Shown piece by piece: positions 54,185-62,705 of a stretch of DNA of 64,000 nt. Source of the DNA: Patescibacteria group bacterium (GTDB lineage Bacteria > Patescibacteriota > Microgenomatia > UBA1406 > GWC2-37-13); contig JAOAFZ010000003.1 in assembly GCA_026415975.1 (NCBI GenBank), positions 181,374-245,373 on the forward strand. Direction: 5' to 3'. The notes under the pieces were generated by a model, which was not told where the DNA came from, made no database searches, and was given only the letters and a program-made list of their open reading frames with translations. Positions within the stretch are counted from its first letter, which is position 1, and every line of letters starts with the position of its first letter. The translations under genes and the position numbers were made by a program.

Positions 54185-56449
54185 TTATAAATTTACCCTT
54201 CTTCTCGGGAAGCGCTCTGGTGCAATGTTCCGGAGCGAACCCACACCCCTATTATAATAGTACCGGAGTATACGGTCGCGCAAAGAACGATGATCTGCCA
54301 TGAGCGCTTCGACTACCGTCATACTTTGCACGGTCAGCAAACGCCGTAACACGTACGAAGCTTGGTCAACTTCTTTCTCTTCCATGTCCTTCTCCCGCGC
54401 CGCAAAACCGATTTCCACGGGGGCACCCACGGGGGCACCACCTCGAACAAAAACAACGACTTTTCCCCAGTGCACGTGCTCCAACTGGGTTGCCTCACTC
54501 CCGCTATGCTCCCGGTCAATCGTAATGTACCCGGGAAAAGACATTGCCAGGCGATCGATAATGAAAGACATGTGCGGGTGTATCTTAATATTGCGTATCG
54601 TCACCTGCTTTCTTTGTGCAACAAGCCGGCGTACCGTCTCGTTGAGCACGAAACTTATTGCTTCCATGCCAGTTGCGGGATCGGGAGCATCTGCAGCTAT
54701 AGTTGTCCGGTGCACATCGTAGATACGTTTCGTCCGTTCGAGCACCTTCCGAAAGAACGACAGGAATGTCTTATTATTCGAAACTGATTTTAGGGGAACT
54801 TGCATTCCATTAATTTGCACAGATCCGTTTAACTCATTCAAGACTTCGGTTAGTGTTGTGAGTGCAGTTGCAGGAAGATCGAGCATTTCCTGATACTGCG
54901 GCCGTAACTCCCTTGCGTGAAGCATCAGAAACAGATGTCTCAGAAGTTGAAATCGTAAATCGGGAGCGAGCATCGCAGGATCGGCAGCAACACCCAAAAC
55001 CGCACCGAGTTGATCAACCGGATGCATATGAAGGCTCTGATCCTGCTTAAAATCTCTCTCAAACTCGCCTTCGTCTTCATACAACGGCCGGAAGGTATTC
55101 TGTATATCTTCTATCAGTTCTATAGCATCTTTATGATGCTGTTTCGCAGTATCTTCACCCCCAAACACCCGATTTGTAAACGCACTACGCACCATCTTTA
55201 TGCGTGAAGGATCAGCCTGTGCCTGCTGATATTCTGAGAGTAATTTAGCAATACCGTAATCTATGGGATTCGAGGGGAGGTTTAATGCATAATGCAGTCC
55301 GTCTATAAGCTCCCGGAACATGGGGTTCGATGCGTACACCGTCTCGAGCATTTCTACCGTTGGTTCACCGCGACTGGTGAGCACAGCAGCATCAAGATAA
55401 GGTTTTTGCGCATCGTGCGTCTTCAACGTAATTATTTCACGAAAATATTTGCTTGCATAGACTGCCGCGTAGGCCTCTGTAAAACTCTGTTGTCTGCCGC
55501 CATTGTTTTGCATTTCTGCGTTTATCCGGTCTTGTGCGCGGGCAAACGCATCGTAATATTTTTTTAACCAGTGCAGAATCATTTGAGGATTTCTAAAAAG
55601 GGCAATGTCGAATCCAGAATCAAAATCGCTCTCCCAGTTTTGCTTTTCCGCCTCTTGGAGGGCAGTACTATATGACTGGTTTAGTTTTTCCAGCATAGTA
55701 GCAAAATCCATCAAATCGTCGCCGGTAAGCTCTTCAGCGTAGCGCATGTCCGTGCCGAACATCTCAGCGAGCAGGTTCACACGGGCCCGGCATTCGGCCC
55801 AGTATGCTGCTGTTTCGTAATACCATCTGGCATTGTAGATATCAACCGGATCGGCTGCAACCTCCGGATTGAGCGGTTCCGAACCTGGCGAGTACTGCAG
55901 ACTGGAGAGGAGCGGTGCATCTTCGCCCAGGCCGTTTTTTTCGAATAGTTTACTTACCTCAAACGGTGTCAATCTGATTACCCGTTTGATTTTATCAACA
56001 GGATTCGCACCGACCGACTCCAATACACGCTTGCCAAATACCACAAGGTGCGTTATGTGTCGTTTCAGAGTGGTGCCATCGGGGAGGGAAACATCGTAGT
56101 AATGCATCATGGGTTTCTCAAGTCCACTTACAACCACCGGACACTGTAGCTCGTCGCGGAGCTCTTGCGCGGCGAGCTCTCCGAGGGTCCGTGGACTCTC
56201 GTCTATTGCACAATGAATCGGTGATACCGCCAATGGATTCCTGGCGCGTTCGTCTTTTTGTATAAACGTTGCCCGGGTCAACGGGATTTCTTCTGCTCGG
56301 ACCACAGAGAGATCATACCCGTCGAATACAATCTCAGGTGGCATCTCCTGTATCGGGACAATACTGACGACACAAAAATACTCACCCCGCGGAGTATATT
56401 CCGAATTGCGCCCATGTTCTATTCCGCGGTACCTATCGTGTTCGGACAT
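54185..56449 (-). CDS. Large helical protein with Nudix-like N terminus, unknown function
   Basis: I do not recognise this 754-residue protein as a whole. Residues 20-150 look Nudix-like: EYFCVVSIVPI as an early strand, then ESPRTLGELAAQELRDELQC, near the Nudix box but with Gln and Asp in place of two conserved residues. The middle (about 190-560) is predicted mostly helical. The last 150 residues (RNIKIHPHMSFIIDRLAMSF, VVFVRGGAPVGAPVEIGFA) include an alpha/beta unit, and the end is basic. TACAAT lies 10 nt before the ATG on the minus strand. No signal peptide. Confidence 0.7.
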   Translation of the reverse strand: MSEHDRYRGIEHGRNSEYTPRGEYFCVVSIVPIQEMPPEIVFDGYDLSVVRAEEIPLTRATFIQKDERARNPLAVSPIHCAIDESPRTLGELAAQELRDELQCPVVVSGLEKPMMHYYDVSLPDGTTLKRHITHLVVFGKRVLESVGANPVDKIKRVIRLTPFEVSKLFEKNGLGEDAPLLSSLQYSPGSEPLNPEVAADPVDIYNARWYYETAAYWAECRARVNLLAEMFGTDMRYAEELTGDDLMDFATMLEKLNQSYSTALQEAEKQNWESDFDSGFDIALFRNPQMILHWLKKYYDAFARAQDRINAEMQNNGGRQQSFTEAYAAVYASKYFREIITLKTHDAQKPYLDAAVLTSRGEPTVEMLETVYASNPMFRELIDGLHYALNLPSNPIDYGIAKLLSEYQQAQADPSRIKMVRSAFTNRVFGGEDTAKQHHKDAIELIEDIQNTFRPLYEDEGEFERDFKQDQSLHMHPVDQLGAVLGVAADPAMLAPDLRFQLLRHLFLMLHARELRPQYQEMLDLPATALTTLTEVLNELNGSVQINGMQVPLKSVSNNKTFLSFFRKVLERTKRIYDVHRTTIAADAPDPATGMEAISFVLNETVRRLVAQRKQVTIRNIKIHPHMSFIIDRLAMSFPGYITIDREHSGSEATQLEHVHWGKVVVFVRGGAPVGAPVEIGFAAREKDMEEKEVDQASYVLRRLLTVQSMTVVEALMADHRSLRDRILRYYYNRGVGSLRNIAPERFPRRRVNL

Positions 56450-56576
56450 AATTGTTCAGATTGTACCGAATATTACGTAAATAGGGTGTAAATAGTGCTT
56501 TATAACAGGATATTTTTCTATATCGTGTATGTATATTTATGAAGTATTATTCATGTTACGGGGAAGTTGGACGCAG

Positions 56577-57209
56577 TTATTCGCGATCAAATTGACTTCG
56601 GTTCTCCATTGCTTTTCGGAGCGTCAGATAATCGGCATATTCCAGATTTCCGCCGATCGGAAGTCCGTAACCGAGCCGGCTAATGCGAAAATCAGCACCT
56701 GCGGCTTTCAATTCCTGAAGTTTATTGCGGATGTACATAGCGGTCGCCTCACCTTCCATGTCGGGATTGGTTGCCAGGATAACCTCTTTAATCGTGCCAG
56801 TATTTTCCCGCACTCTCCGCAGGAGTGAATCGATAAAGATATCTTCCGGCCCCACGTGGTTTAGGGGATCAATTTTACCATGGAGCACATGATAAACTCC
56901 TTTGTAGATGTTTCCGGTTTCGAACGACAACAGATCAATTACATCCTCGACTACAGTGATAGTACCGGTATCCCTGGCCGAATCTTCGCAGATGCTACAA
57001 AGCTCTCCCTCGGTAAGATTGTTGCAGATTCTGCAACGTCGGGTTTTGCGTTTAAGCTCGGCAATATGGGTCGAGATCGCCTGAAGATCAGCATCGGGAA
57101 GCCGAAGCAGATAAAACGCCAGCCGGTTGGCCGTTTTCTGGCCGATTCCGGGAAGACGTTCAAAAAAAAGCGCGATATGTCTCAGACTGGAGGGCAGATT
57201 TGCGGCCAT
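56577..57209 (-). CDS. recR: Recombination mediator protein RecR
   Basis: RecR loads RecA at gaps together with RecO/RecF. It is 210 residues: a helix-hairpin-helix start (LPSSLRHIALFFERLPGIGQKTANRLAFYLL), a zinc finger CRIC...CSIC (about 58-73), then a Toprim domain (TITVVEDVIDLLSFE, EVILATNPDMEGEATAMYI). TATACT lies 16 nt upstream on the minus strand, so a short leader is expected. Confidence 0.95.
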   Translation of the reverse strand: MAANLPSSLRHIALFFERLPGIGQKTANRLAFYLLRLPDADLQAISTHIAELKRKTRRCRICNNLTEGELCSICEDSARDTGTITVVEDVIDLLSFETGNIYKGVYHVLHGKIDPLNHVGPEDIFIDSLLRRVRENTGTIKEVILATNPDMEGEATAMYIRNKLQELKAAGADFRISRLGYGLPIGGNLEYADYLTLRKAMENRSQFDRE

Positions 57210-57270
57210 AAATCATGAAAGAATCAGTATAGCATACCCTAAGGGCACGGGATGGAGGAAAAGCGGCCGA

Positions 57271-58941
57271 TTAGACCTGCAGGAGTTCCACAATTACCAT
57301 CGGGTTCTTGTTGCGTTCCCTCTGGAAAAATTCTTCGAGCGCATCGCTGGTGCGCTTGCGAAGAGTCTGGTAGTCCATGATCTGATCGTGTTGCGGTCTG
57401 GTAACTTTCTCCACAAGCCGTGTCGCATCTTCAAAGAGCCGTTCCTCGTTTTTCTCAAACACGAAGCCACGGGAGAGGATGCGTGGCCGTCCGACGAGTT
57501 TATTTTGCTGATCTACTGGCAAAACAGCTACGACAATGCCTTCAGAAGACAACGTTTGCCGGTCTTTGAGAACCATCGTGCCCACCTCGCCAACTCCGGT
57601 GGAATCCACATATATGTTTTTAGTAAAGACCGTATCGCCTTTGCTGGCACTGCCTTTGGAAAACCACACCGTATCACCTTCGTTCAGGAGGAAAACGTTG
57701 TCTTTTTTGTATCCGAGTTCCTCGCAGAGCCGCTGGTATTGCCGCTGATGGCGGATGGTTCCACCGATCGGCACAAAGTACTTCGGATTGGTAAATCGCA
57801 TAAGAAACATCATGTCGAGCTTGTTCCCATGACCCGATGTATGTAGCTGATCCTGGATAGCTGGATAGACGACATCAGCTCCCTGGAGGGTAAGCTCTTC
57901 GATAATACTGGTGACGCCTTCCTCGTTACCCGGAATGGGATCCGAGGAAAAGACCACCTTATCGCCTGGGTTAATCTTAATAAACCGGTGCTGCTTGCGC
58001 GTAATCTTGGAAAGCGCTGACTGGTACTGCCCCTGCGAACCAGCCACAATAAGACAGATTTTCTTGGGCGGGAGTCGCATTACATCTTCCTCCTTGCCCA
58101 TGAGCTCCAGGGGAACCGGGAGGTAGTTCATCTCGGAGGCCATTTTGGTGTTGTCGCGCATAGAGCGGCCCATGAAGATAATCTTCCGATTGAACTTGAT
58201 AGCCGCATCCACACACTGGCGAATCCGAGAAATATTAGAGGAGAACGTTGTCATGATAAACTTTCCCTTCGTCTTCCGCATCTCGTCTTCAAAGGTCTGG
58301 CCGACAACGCTTTCGGAAAGGGTAAGCCCGTCGCGCTCCGAACCCAGACAGTCCGACATAAGGGCGAGAATCCCTTCCTTGCCGGCTTTGGTCATGGCAT
58401 AGAAGTCCGGCGGATTACCAAACGGGGGATTGAGGTCCAGCTTGAAGTCCGAGCCATGGTACAGCGTCCCGATGGGGGAGCGTATCAGCAAATGGCACGT
58501 ATCCGGAATCGAGTGCGTGGTGTGGATATACTGAACCTGAATGCCCCCGAACTGGTACCAGCGGTTGTAATCAATTTCCCTGGTCTCCATCTGTAGATAA
58601 AACTCTTTCGCCTTGTTCACGACAAATGCAACGGTGAGTTTACTCCCGAAGACTGGCGGACGGCCAAGCGCCTCGTAATGGTAGGGAAGTGCCGTTATGT
58701 GATCTTCATGACCGTGCGTGAGACAGATTCCCCGGATTTTATCCAGCTTATCTCTGAGGTACGAAATATCGGGAATTACGAAATCAACCCCAAGGTCCTG
58801 TTCCTGCGGAAAACCGATCCCGCAGTCCACTATCAGAATGTCCTGCAATTCATCATTTTTGTAGAGTTCGTAGAGGTACATGTTTTTCGTTACACCGACG
58901 ACCCCACCAAGCGGAACAAAACGAAGTTTATAGTGATCCAT
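57271..58941 (-). CDS. rnj: Ribonuclease J
   Basis: RNase J is a metallo-beta-lactamase/beta-CASP nuclease for mRNA decay and rRNA maturation. It is 556 residues: FVPLGGVVGVTKNMYLYEL, the metal motif LTHGHEDHITALPYH (about 74-82), LYHGSDFKLDL, beta-CASP motifs IFMGRSM and HTSGHG, and a C-terminal domain. The start at 58941 is chosen because TATAAT on the minus strand lies 10 nt before it; the ATG at 58965 is upstream of that box. It is divergent from the DUF59 gene. Confidence 0.94.
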   Translation of the reverse strand: MDHYKLRFVPLGGVVGVTKNMYLYELYKNDELQDILIVDCGIGFPQEQDLGVDFVIPDISYLRDKLDKIRGICLTHGHEDHITALPYHYEALGRPPVFGSKLTVAFVVNKAKEFYLQMETREIDYNRWYQFGGIQVQYIHTTHSIPDTCHLLIRSPIGTLYHGSDFKLDLNPPFGNPPDFYAMTKAGKEGILALMSDCLGSERDGLTLSESVVGQTFEDEMRKTKGKFIMTTFSSNISRIRQCVDAAIKFNRKIIFMGRSMRDNTKMASEMNYLPVPLELMGKEEDVMRLPPKKICLIVAGSQGQYQSALSKITRKQHRFIKINPGDKVVFSSDPIPGNEEGVTSIIEELTLQGADVVYPAIQDQLHTSGHGNKLDMMFLMRFTNPKYFVPIGGTIRHQRQYQRLCEELGYKKDNVFLLNEGDTVWFSKGSASKGDTVFTKNIYVDSTGVGEVGTMVLKDRQTLSSEGIVVAVLPVDQQNKLVGRPRILSRGFVFEKNEERLFEDATRLVEKVTRPQHDQIMDYQTLRKRTSDALEEFFQRERNKNPMVIVELLQV

Positions 58942-59056
58942 ATACTGCGTAATTATACCATGCAAGATACCTCACGGAGAAGGGTTCAGCAGGCGTTGGA
59001 GCAATCACAACGGAATGGCTGGCAGTAATAGATGTGCTTATAGCTCGCGCCAATCA

Positions 59057-59072
59057 TGTGATCTCGATCACA
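59057..59072. promoter_or_regulatory. CRP/FNR-like palindrome (TGTGATCTCGATCACA)
   Basis: Two perfect 7-nt arms, TGTGATC and GATCACA, flank a central TC. This is very close to the Crp-family consensus TGTGA-N6-TCACA. It lies between rnj and the DUF59 gene and overlaps the -35 region of the latter (-10 TATACT at 59083-59088), a position that would suit repression. No Crp/Fnr gene is in the window. Confidence 0.45.
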
Positions 59073-59096
59073 CGTTGTCTGTTATACTAGAACAGT

Positions 59097-59432
59097 ATGC
59101 TTACCCAGGAACAAATTCGCACGGCACTCTGCAACGTCATAGATCCGGAGCTCGGGATCTCGATCGTGGATCTCGGGCTCGTGTACGAAATCAACCTGGA
59201 GTCGAAAACTCCCGCCGATAACCCCGCCTCCGAACCAGAGCAACACGTGCACCTGGTCATGACCCTTACCACAATCGGCTGTCCGCTGTATGGGGTGATT
59301 GAAACTGATATCCGTACCGAGCTCCTGAAGATCGGCCTTCCGCCGGAGCGGGTTGAGATTGAACTTGTCTTTGAACCGCCCTGGAGCATGGAGCGCATGT
59401 CGGAGAGCGCGCGAGCAATGCTGGGCATTTGA
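59097..59432 (+). CDS. DUF59/MIP18-family iron-sulfur assembly-like protein
   Basis: This 111-residue protein has the DUF59 motifs TALCNVIDPELGISIVDLGLVY and LVMTLTTIGCPLYGVI (with the family cysteine TxxxCP), plus VEIELVFEPPWSMERMSE. Members such as SufT and PaaD help mature iron-sulfur proteins. No other Suf gene is in the window. TATACT ends 8 nt before the ATG, and a Crp-like palindrome lies upstream. Confidence 0.88.
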   Translation: MLTQEQIRTALCNVIDPELGISIVDLGLVYEINLESKTPADNPASEPEQHVHLVMTLTTIGCPLYGVIETDIRTELLKIGLPPERVEIELVFEPPWSMERMSESARAMLGI

Positions 59433-59463
59433 CGATCTGCCCTAGGACAGGTATCATGTGGCT

Positions 59464-60108
59464 ATGCCAACATCCCCCTCGAGTCCGCCTCCCTTCGCAC
59501 CCGCGAAACCCAAACCAAAGCCACAGCATAAAGGCGGACACTTTAATTCCTTCGAAATGCTTCGGGATCAGGCACAAGAAGCCGGGAAGACGATAGCTGA
59601 AGTGCCAAAAGCCATAGCCCAGGAATCGGTGGACATGATGTGGTCAGCGCTCCTGGGATCTTCCGCGGTAAATCCCCTCGAGAAGCCGCGGGAAGACCCG
59701 AGCAAAGCGGAACAGCGGGAAAAAGACAACCGCGATTCTTTTACCAGACTGAACCTGGAGAAACTGAATGCCGCCTATGCACGCAACGATCAGCGGGCCG
59801 CCCAGCAAATAAGAGAACGTCTTGAGGAGCACCAACAGCAGAAACAGGAAGACGCTGCACGACACGGTGCCTGGCGGGCCGAGATCGAACGGGCAATCGA
59901 GGAGATGAAGCTGGAACGGGAACAGAAGAAAAAACAAGAGCTGGAAGAGGAACAGATGAAAAAACGGCAAGAAGAAGAGGTGGCAGCCGCAAATGCACAA
60001 ATGCTAGATGCAGGGGCGGGCAAAAAGAAAACAGGAATCGGGCAGGCCCGGCCGAAAGCACAGGTGGAAACAAACTTCGAGGCAGGCAAAGGGCGAACGG
60101 GCAGGTAA
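59464..60108 (+). CDS. Coiled-coil, charged protein of unknown function
   Basis: This 214-residue protein starts with a Pro/Lys-rich tail (PTSPSSPPPFAPAKPKPKPQ). A short conserved-looking segment (FNSFEMLRDQAQEAGKTI) follows, then a long Gln/Glu/Lys-rich coiled coil (about 75-180), and a basic Gly-rich tail. No membrane helix. TATCAT ends 6 nt before the ATG. It resembles the low-complexity proteins common in candidate-phyla genomes; function is unknown. Confidence 0.6.
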   Translation: MPTSPSSPPPFAPAKPKPKPQHKGGHFNSFEMLRDQAQEAGKTIAEVPKAIAQESVDMMWSALLGSSAVNPLEKPREDPSKAEQREKDNRDSFTRLNLEKLNAAYARNDQRAAQQIRERLEEHQQQKQEDAARHGAWRAEIERAIEEMKLEREQKKKQELEEEQMKKRQEEEVAAANAQMLDAGAGKKKTGIGQARPKAQVETNFEAGKGRTGR

Positions 60109-60136
60109 GACTCTCATGATGTAGATCAATGCCATC

Positions 60137-60322
60137 ATGACGACCATCCCACCAGAAGAGGCAAACGCCCTTCAAGGTGCGGCCGATATAGAACCTACGA
60201 ATATTCCGAACGAGCAGGCGACCCCAGAGCAAACCGAGTTATCGTATCCTTTTGGTATCGATCTTCTTCCTGAGTTCTACCCCAACGGTCCCCGGGGCTA
60301 TCTGTATTCCCGGGGAGCGTAA
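60137..60322 (+). CDS. Small acidic protein, unknown
   Basis: A 61-residue frame with an acidic, Pro-rich N terminus (MTTIPPEEANALQGAADIEP) and a Tyr/Pro/Gly-rich end (FGIDLLPEFYPNGPRGYLYS). It lies 28 nt after the coiled-coil gene, same strand. No family is recognised and no strong promoter is seen. It may be co-transcribed. Confidence 0.45.
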   Translation: MTTIPPEEANALQGAADIEPTNIPNEQATPEQTELSYPFGIDLLPEFYPNGPRGYLYSRGA

Positions 60323-60371
60323 TACTGATAGCACTCAGCTACCTGGTGCAGTATAATATACCTTCTGTTCA

Positions 60372-60447
60372 CGGGGCGTAGTTCAGATGGTAGAACACAC
60401 GGTTCGGGACCGTGAGGTCGCTGGTTCAAGTCCAGTCGCCCCGACCA
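60372..60447 (+). tRNA. tRNA-Pro (CGG)
   Basis: Acceptor CGGGGCG/CGCCCCG, D arm GTTC/GAAC, anticodon stem CACGG/CCGTG with loop TTCGGGA (anticodon CGG), T arm GCTGG/CCAGT with one G-U pair, and an encoded CCA. An AT-rich, partly decayed segment starts directly after it, as is usual for integrations into tRNA genes. Confidence 0.97.
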
Positions 60448-60994
60448 GATTAAACCCTTTTTTAAACGAAATATGCTTGAAGAGCTCCGCTCCGCGTTTT
60501 CGTCTGGTCTTCACAAACGGCCAAGCAACGCAAGAAAATTTTCTTTCAATGTTTTAACGCCTACCCAACAAATTTATCTTAAAAGGAATTGAAAATTGTT
60601 TTGCGTTGGTGTTTTGATACCAAAGACGGCGGAAACGCTTCGCTACGGCTCAGGCAACTCTTTTTATAGGCAGAATTGGAGCCTGTGGCCCTTGTGCGGA
60701 AAAAAATAAAAAGCTCCTTTTTGTTGGCATATTTTGATATTTTTGCTATAACACCTAGGTTAATAATTTGACGTGTATTCCACTAAAAGTAGAGCATTAT
60801 ATTAGCTGGTCAAAATCAAGACATCTTTAGAGCATGTCTTGTAGAGGGGGTCGCTCCCTACAAAACTGCCGATCCAAGATGTAGGTTTTGTTACAGCAAC
60901 AACACTTTCGCAGGTATATATTAGAATTTTTCTAATTTGAAATTGAGTTCTGGGAAATATAGAAGCAAGCCCTCTGCCATAGGAAATAGTTGAT
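60448..60994. other. AT-rich gap of ~550 bp with inverted repeats
   Basis: No gene is seen. An imperfect inverted repeat (60526-60550 with 60588-60608; CAACGCAA and ATTTTC blocks) can form a long hairpin. A second structured patch at about 60838-60895 has nested stems (TTGTAG...CTACAA and ACAAAAC...GTTTTGT). These may be vestiges of a mobile element end or an uncharacterised RNA. Confidence 0.4.
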
Positions 60995-61459
60995 TTGTCG
61001 GGACGCGATACTAGTGATATAGAGGATAAACTGAAGTCAATAAGGAAAAATTATAAAGAATGTTTAGCTAGTATTTTGGTAGAGCGTGAAGAAGTTGACC
61101 CGAGAATTACCGATTTTGAAGAGTGTTTGCATGACTTGAATGAAAGACGGGCTAAATTTTATGGTCGTGATTATAATCCCCCGGAAGTTCTTTATCTTAA
61201 CAGAGTTGAAGGATTGCAGAGATCAACAGAAATCAACAAAGCGATAGAAAAGATGGGTTTGACAAGATTTGGGAAATTTGATGAAACTGCGGCAAGGTAT
61301 GTAACGCTGGGAAATTGGATAATAGCGTTTGTAAACAATTTTGATGACGAAGATGTTGATAGATGGAACACCTGCAGGTTATTTCTTTCTCATTATCAGC
61401 AGTACGAGAACCAACGAAGAAAAAAAGTGAAGTATCCTCTAAATCATTTTTGCTTTTAA
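60995..61459 (+). CDS. Unknown protein in the AT-rich segment (TTG start)
   Basis: A 154-residue frame with a TTG start preceded by AGGAAA 8 nt upstream. It is mostly helical and charged (IEDKLKSIRKNYKECLASIL, EINKAIEKMGLTRFGKFDET). No family is recognised. Its end runs into the broken helicase gene on the opposite strand, so it may itself be truncated at the junction. Codon use is AT-rich, unlike the rest of the window. Confidence 0.5.
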   Translation: MSGRDTSDIEDKLKSIRKNYKECLASILVEREEVDPRITDFEECLHDLNERRAKFYGRDYNPPEVLYLNRVEGLQRSTEINKAIEKMGLTRFGKFDETAARYVTLGNWIIAFVNNFDDEDVDRWNTCRLFLSHYQQYENQRRKKVKYPLNHFCF

Positions 61460-62117
61460 GGTCTAATAAATCTTTTATTAGGTGAATATTAAAAACGGTT
61501 GTCTCTCCCGCAAAAACGAGACTTTTATTAAATAAGCCAGCCGTCGTTTCTTTCGTAAGTTTTTTTGAGTTTGATAACCGTAGTGGGTTTATTTCCTCAA
61601 TAATTGAAATCCCAGCCTCCTTCTCAATAATTTTAAGTGCTTCACTGCAAAGTTGCTGTTCATCTACTTTAGGATTACTAATAAACATTTTTTCTATGAA
61701 TTGATTTATATTAGCGATTTCTTCTGTCCTTAATCCCAGTTTGGTTAATGCTTAAATTCCGCAAACCGGATATTGTTCATCTTTAGATAAAAACAAATCG
61801 CTACCGTCACGATTAAATTTAACTTTGATAATAAACAAAGGCGCGACTAATTGTTTATCAGTTTTATCGTCGCGATAATAAAGAAGCGGATATCCGTAAA
61901 AAAACTCTAGCCCTTCTGTTTTAGTAGTTGCAAAAGTATTTAATTTCTCATTTTCAATTTTAACTGGAGTATCCTTCTTTCTAAATATAAAGGGATCGTC
62001 GTCAAAAGGATACAGAATCGCTTTTGAGCGTACGTTAATAGAAATATCTTTCTCTAAGACATCTTCATTTTTTATACATTCATACCAATATGAACAAAGT
62101 GTCTGTAGTAAATTCAT
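61430..62117 (-). pseudogene. Broken N-terminal part of a superfamily 1 helicase-like gene
   Basis: The ATG at 62117 opens 121 codons (NLLQTLCSYWYECIKNEDVL, EFFYGYPLLYYRDDKTDKQL) ending at a TAA at 61752-61754. The same frame then continues without another stop (ALTKLGLRTEEIANINQFIE, then LFNKSLVFAGETTVFNIHLI). Sense reading fades near 61430, where the convergent gene ends. The content resembles the region before Walker A of AAA/SF1 helicases found in mobile segments, but the ATPase motifs are missing. Thus it is truncated and nonsense-mutated. Confidence 0.6.
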
Positions 62118-62120
62118 ATT

Positions 62121-62328
62121 TCATAACTTAAATAAATCATCAACTCCAACACCCAGGGCGTCGGCAATTTTTTTTAAAGGTTTCAATTCTTGGGTCGGGC
62201 GTAGCCCCCCGATTCAATCTTGGAGACTGTATTGTATGTAAAGTAATATTGACAAGTTTTGACAATTTATCTCGTGATATACATCTTTTTTATCGGTATT
62301 TCTTGATATTCTTTGCTATGGTTGAAAT
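62121..62328 (-). pseudogene. Decayed XRE-family helix-turn-helix regulator
   Basis: Pieces of one HTH_3 protein can be read across frames on the minus strand: STIAKNIKKYR, a stop, then ISRDKLSKLVNITLHTI in the same frame. SKIESGG follows in a second frame and PTQELKPLKKIADALGVGVD then DLFKL in a third. Together they match the whole XRE domain order (helices 1-5). A nonsense codon and at least two frameshifts show that it is dead. It lies just upstream of the broken helicase gene on the same strand. Confidence 0.7.
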
Positions 62329-62705
62329 CTCTTTTTACATTGTAATATTGTAATATAGTTTTAGTATGACAACTTTGAAAGTAAGGACAGAACAAGCACT
62401 AATTCCCCCCCCGGTTTCCCTTTTTTGACCGCTTCATCCGAGCGTTGCAGATAAAGATAATTGCTTGTTGCATACACAATGGCAAAACGGACCTTGAACG
62501 TGAAGCAGTATACTGCAAATAGCAAATGAGAAATCCGAAGCAGAGTAAAAGCTATGTAACAGGGGACATTACAACAACAGGCACCCGGAATAAGGACTTT
62601 TGTAGCGTGCATAGCCCATGCTTGCATTTTTATCTGTCTATGTGCCTGACTATAAAAAAGTTTGGATAAAAGTGCATTTTATTAAAAACCGCCGAGAGTT
62701 TAAAA
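62329..62705. other. Gap of ~375 bp
   Basis: It contains a run of eight C residues near 62406 and a minus-strand frame of 88 codons (62627-62361) with a Cys/Phe/Leu-rich composition. I cannot support it as a gene. Base composition changes here from AT-rich to intermediate. Confidence 0.3.

Noticed and set aside
62361..62627. Minus-strand frame of 88 codons rich in Phe, Leu and Cys
   Set aside because: Located in a gene-poor, decayed segment with a C8 run; composition is atypical and no start signal is visible.
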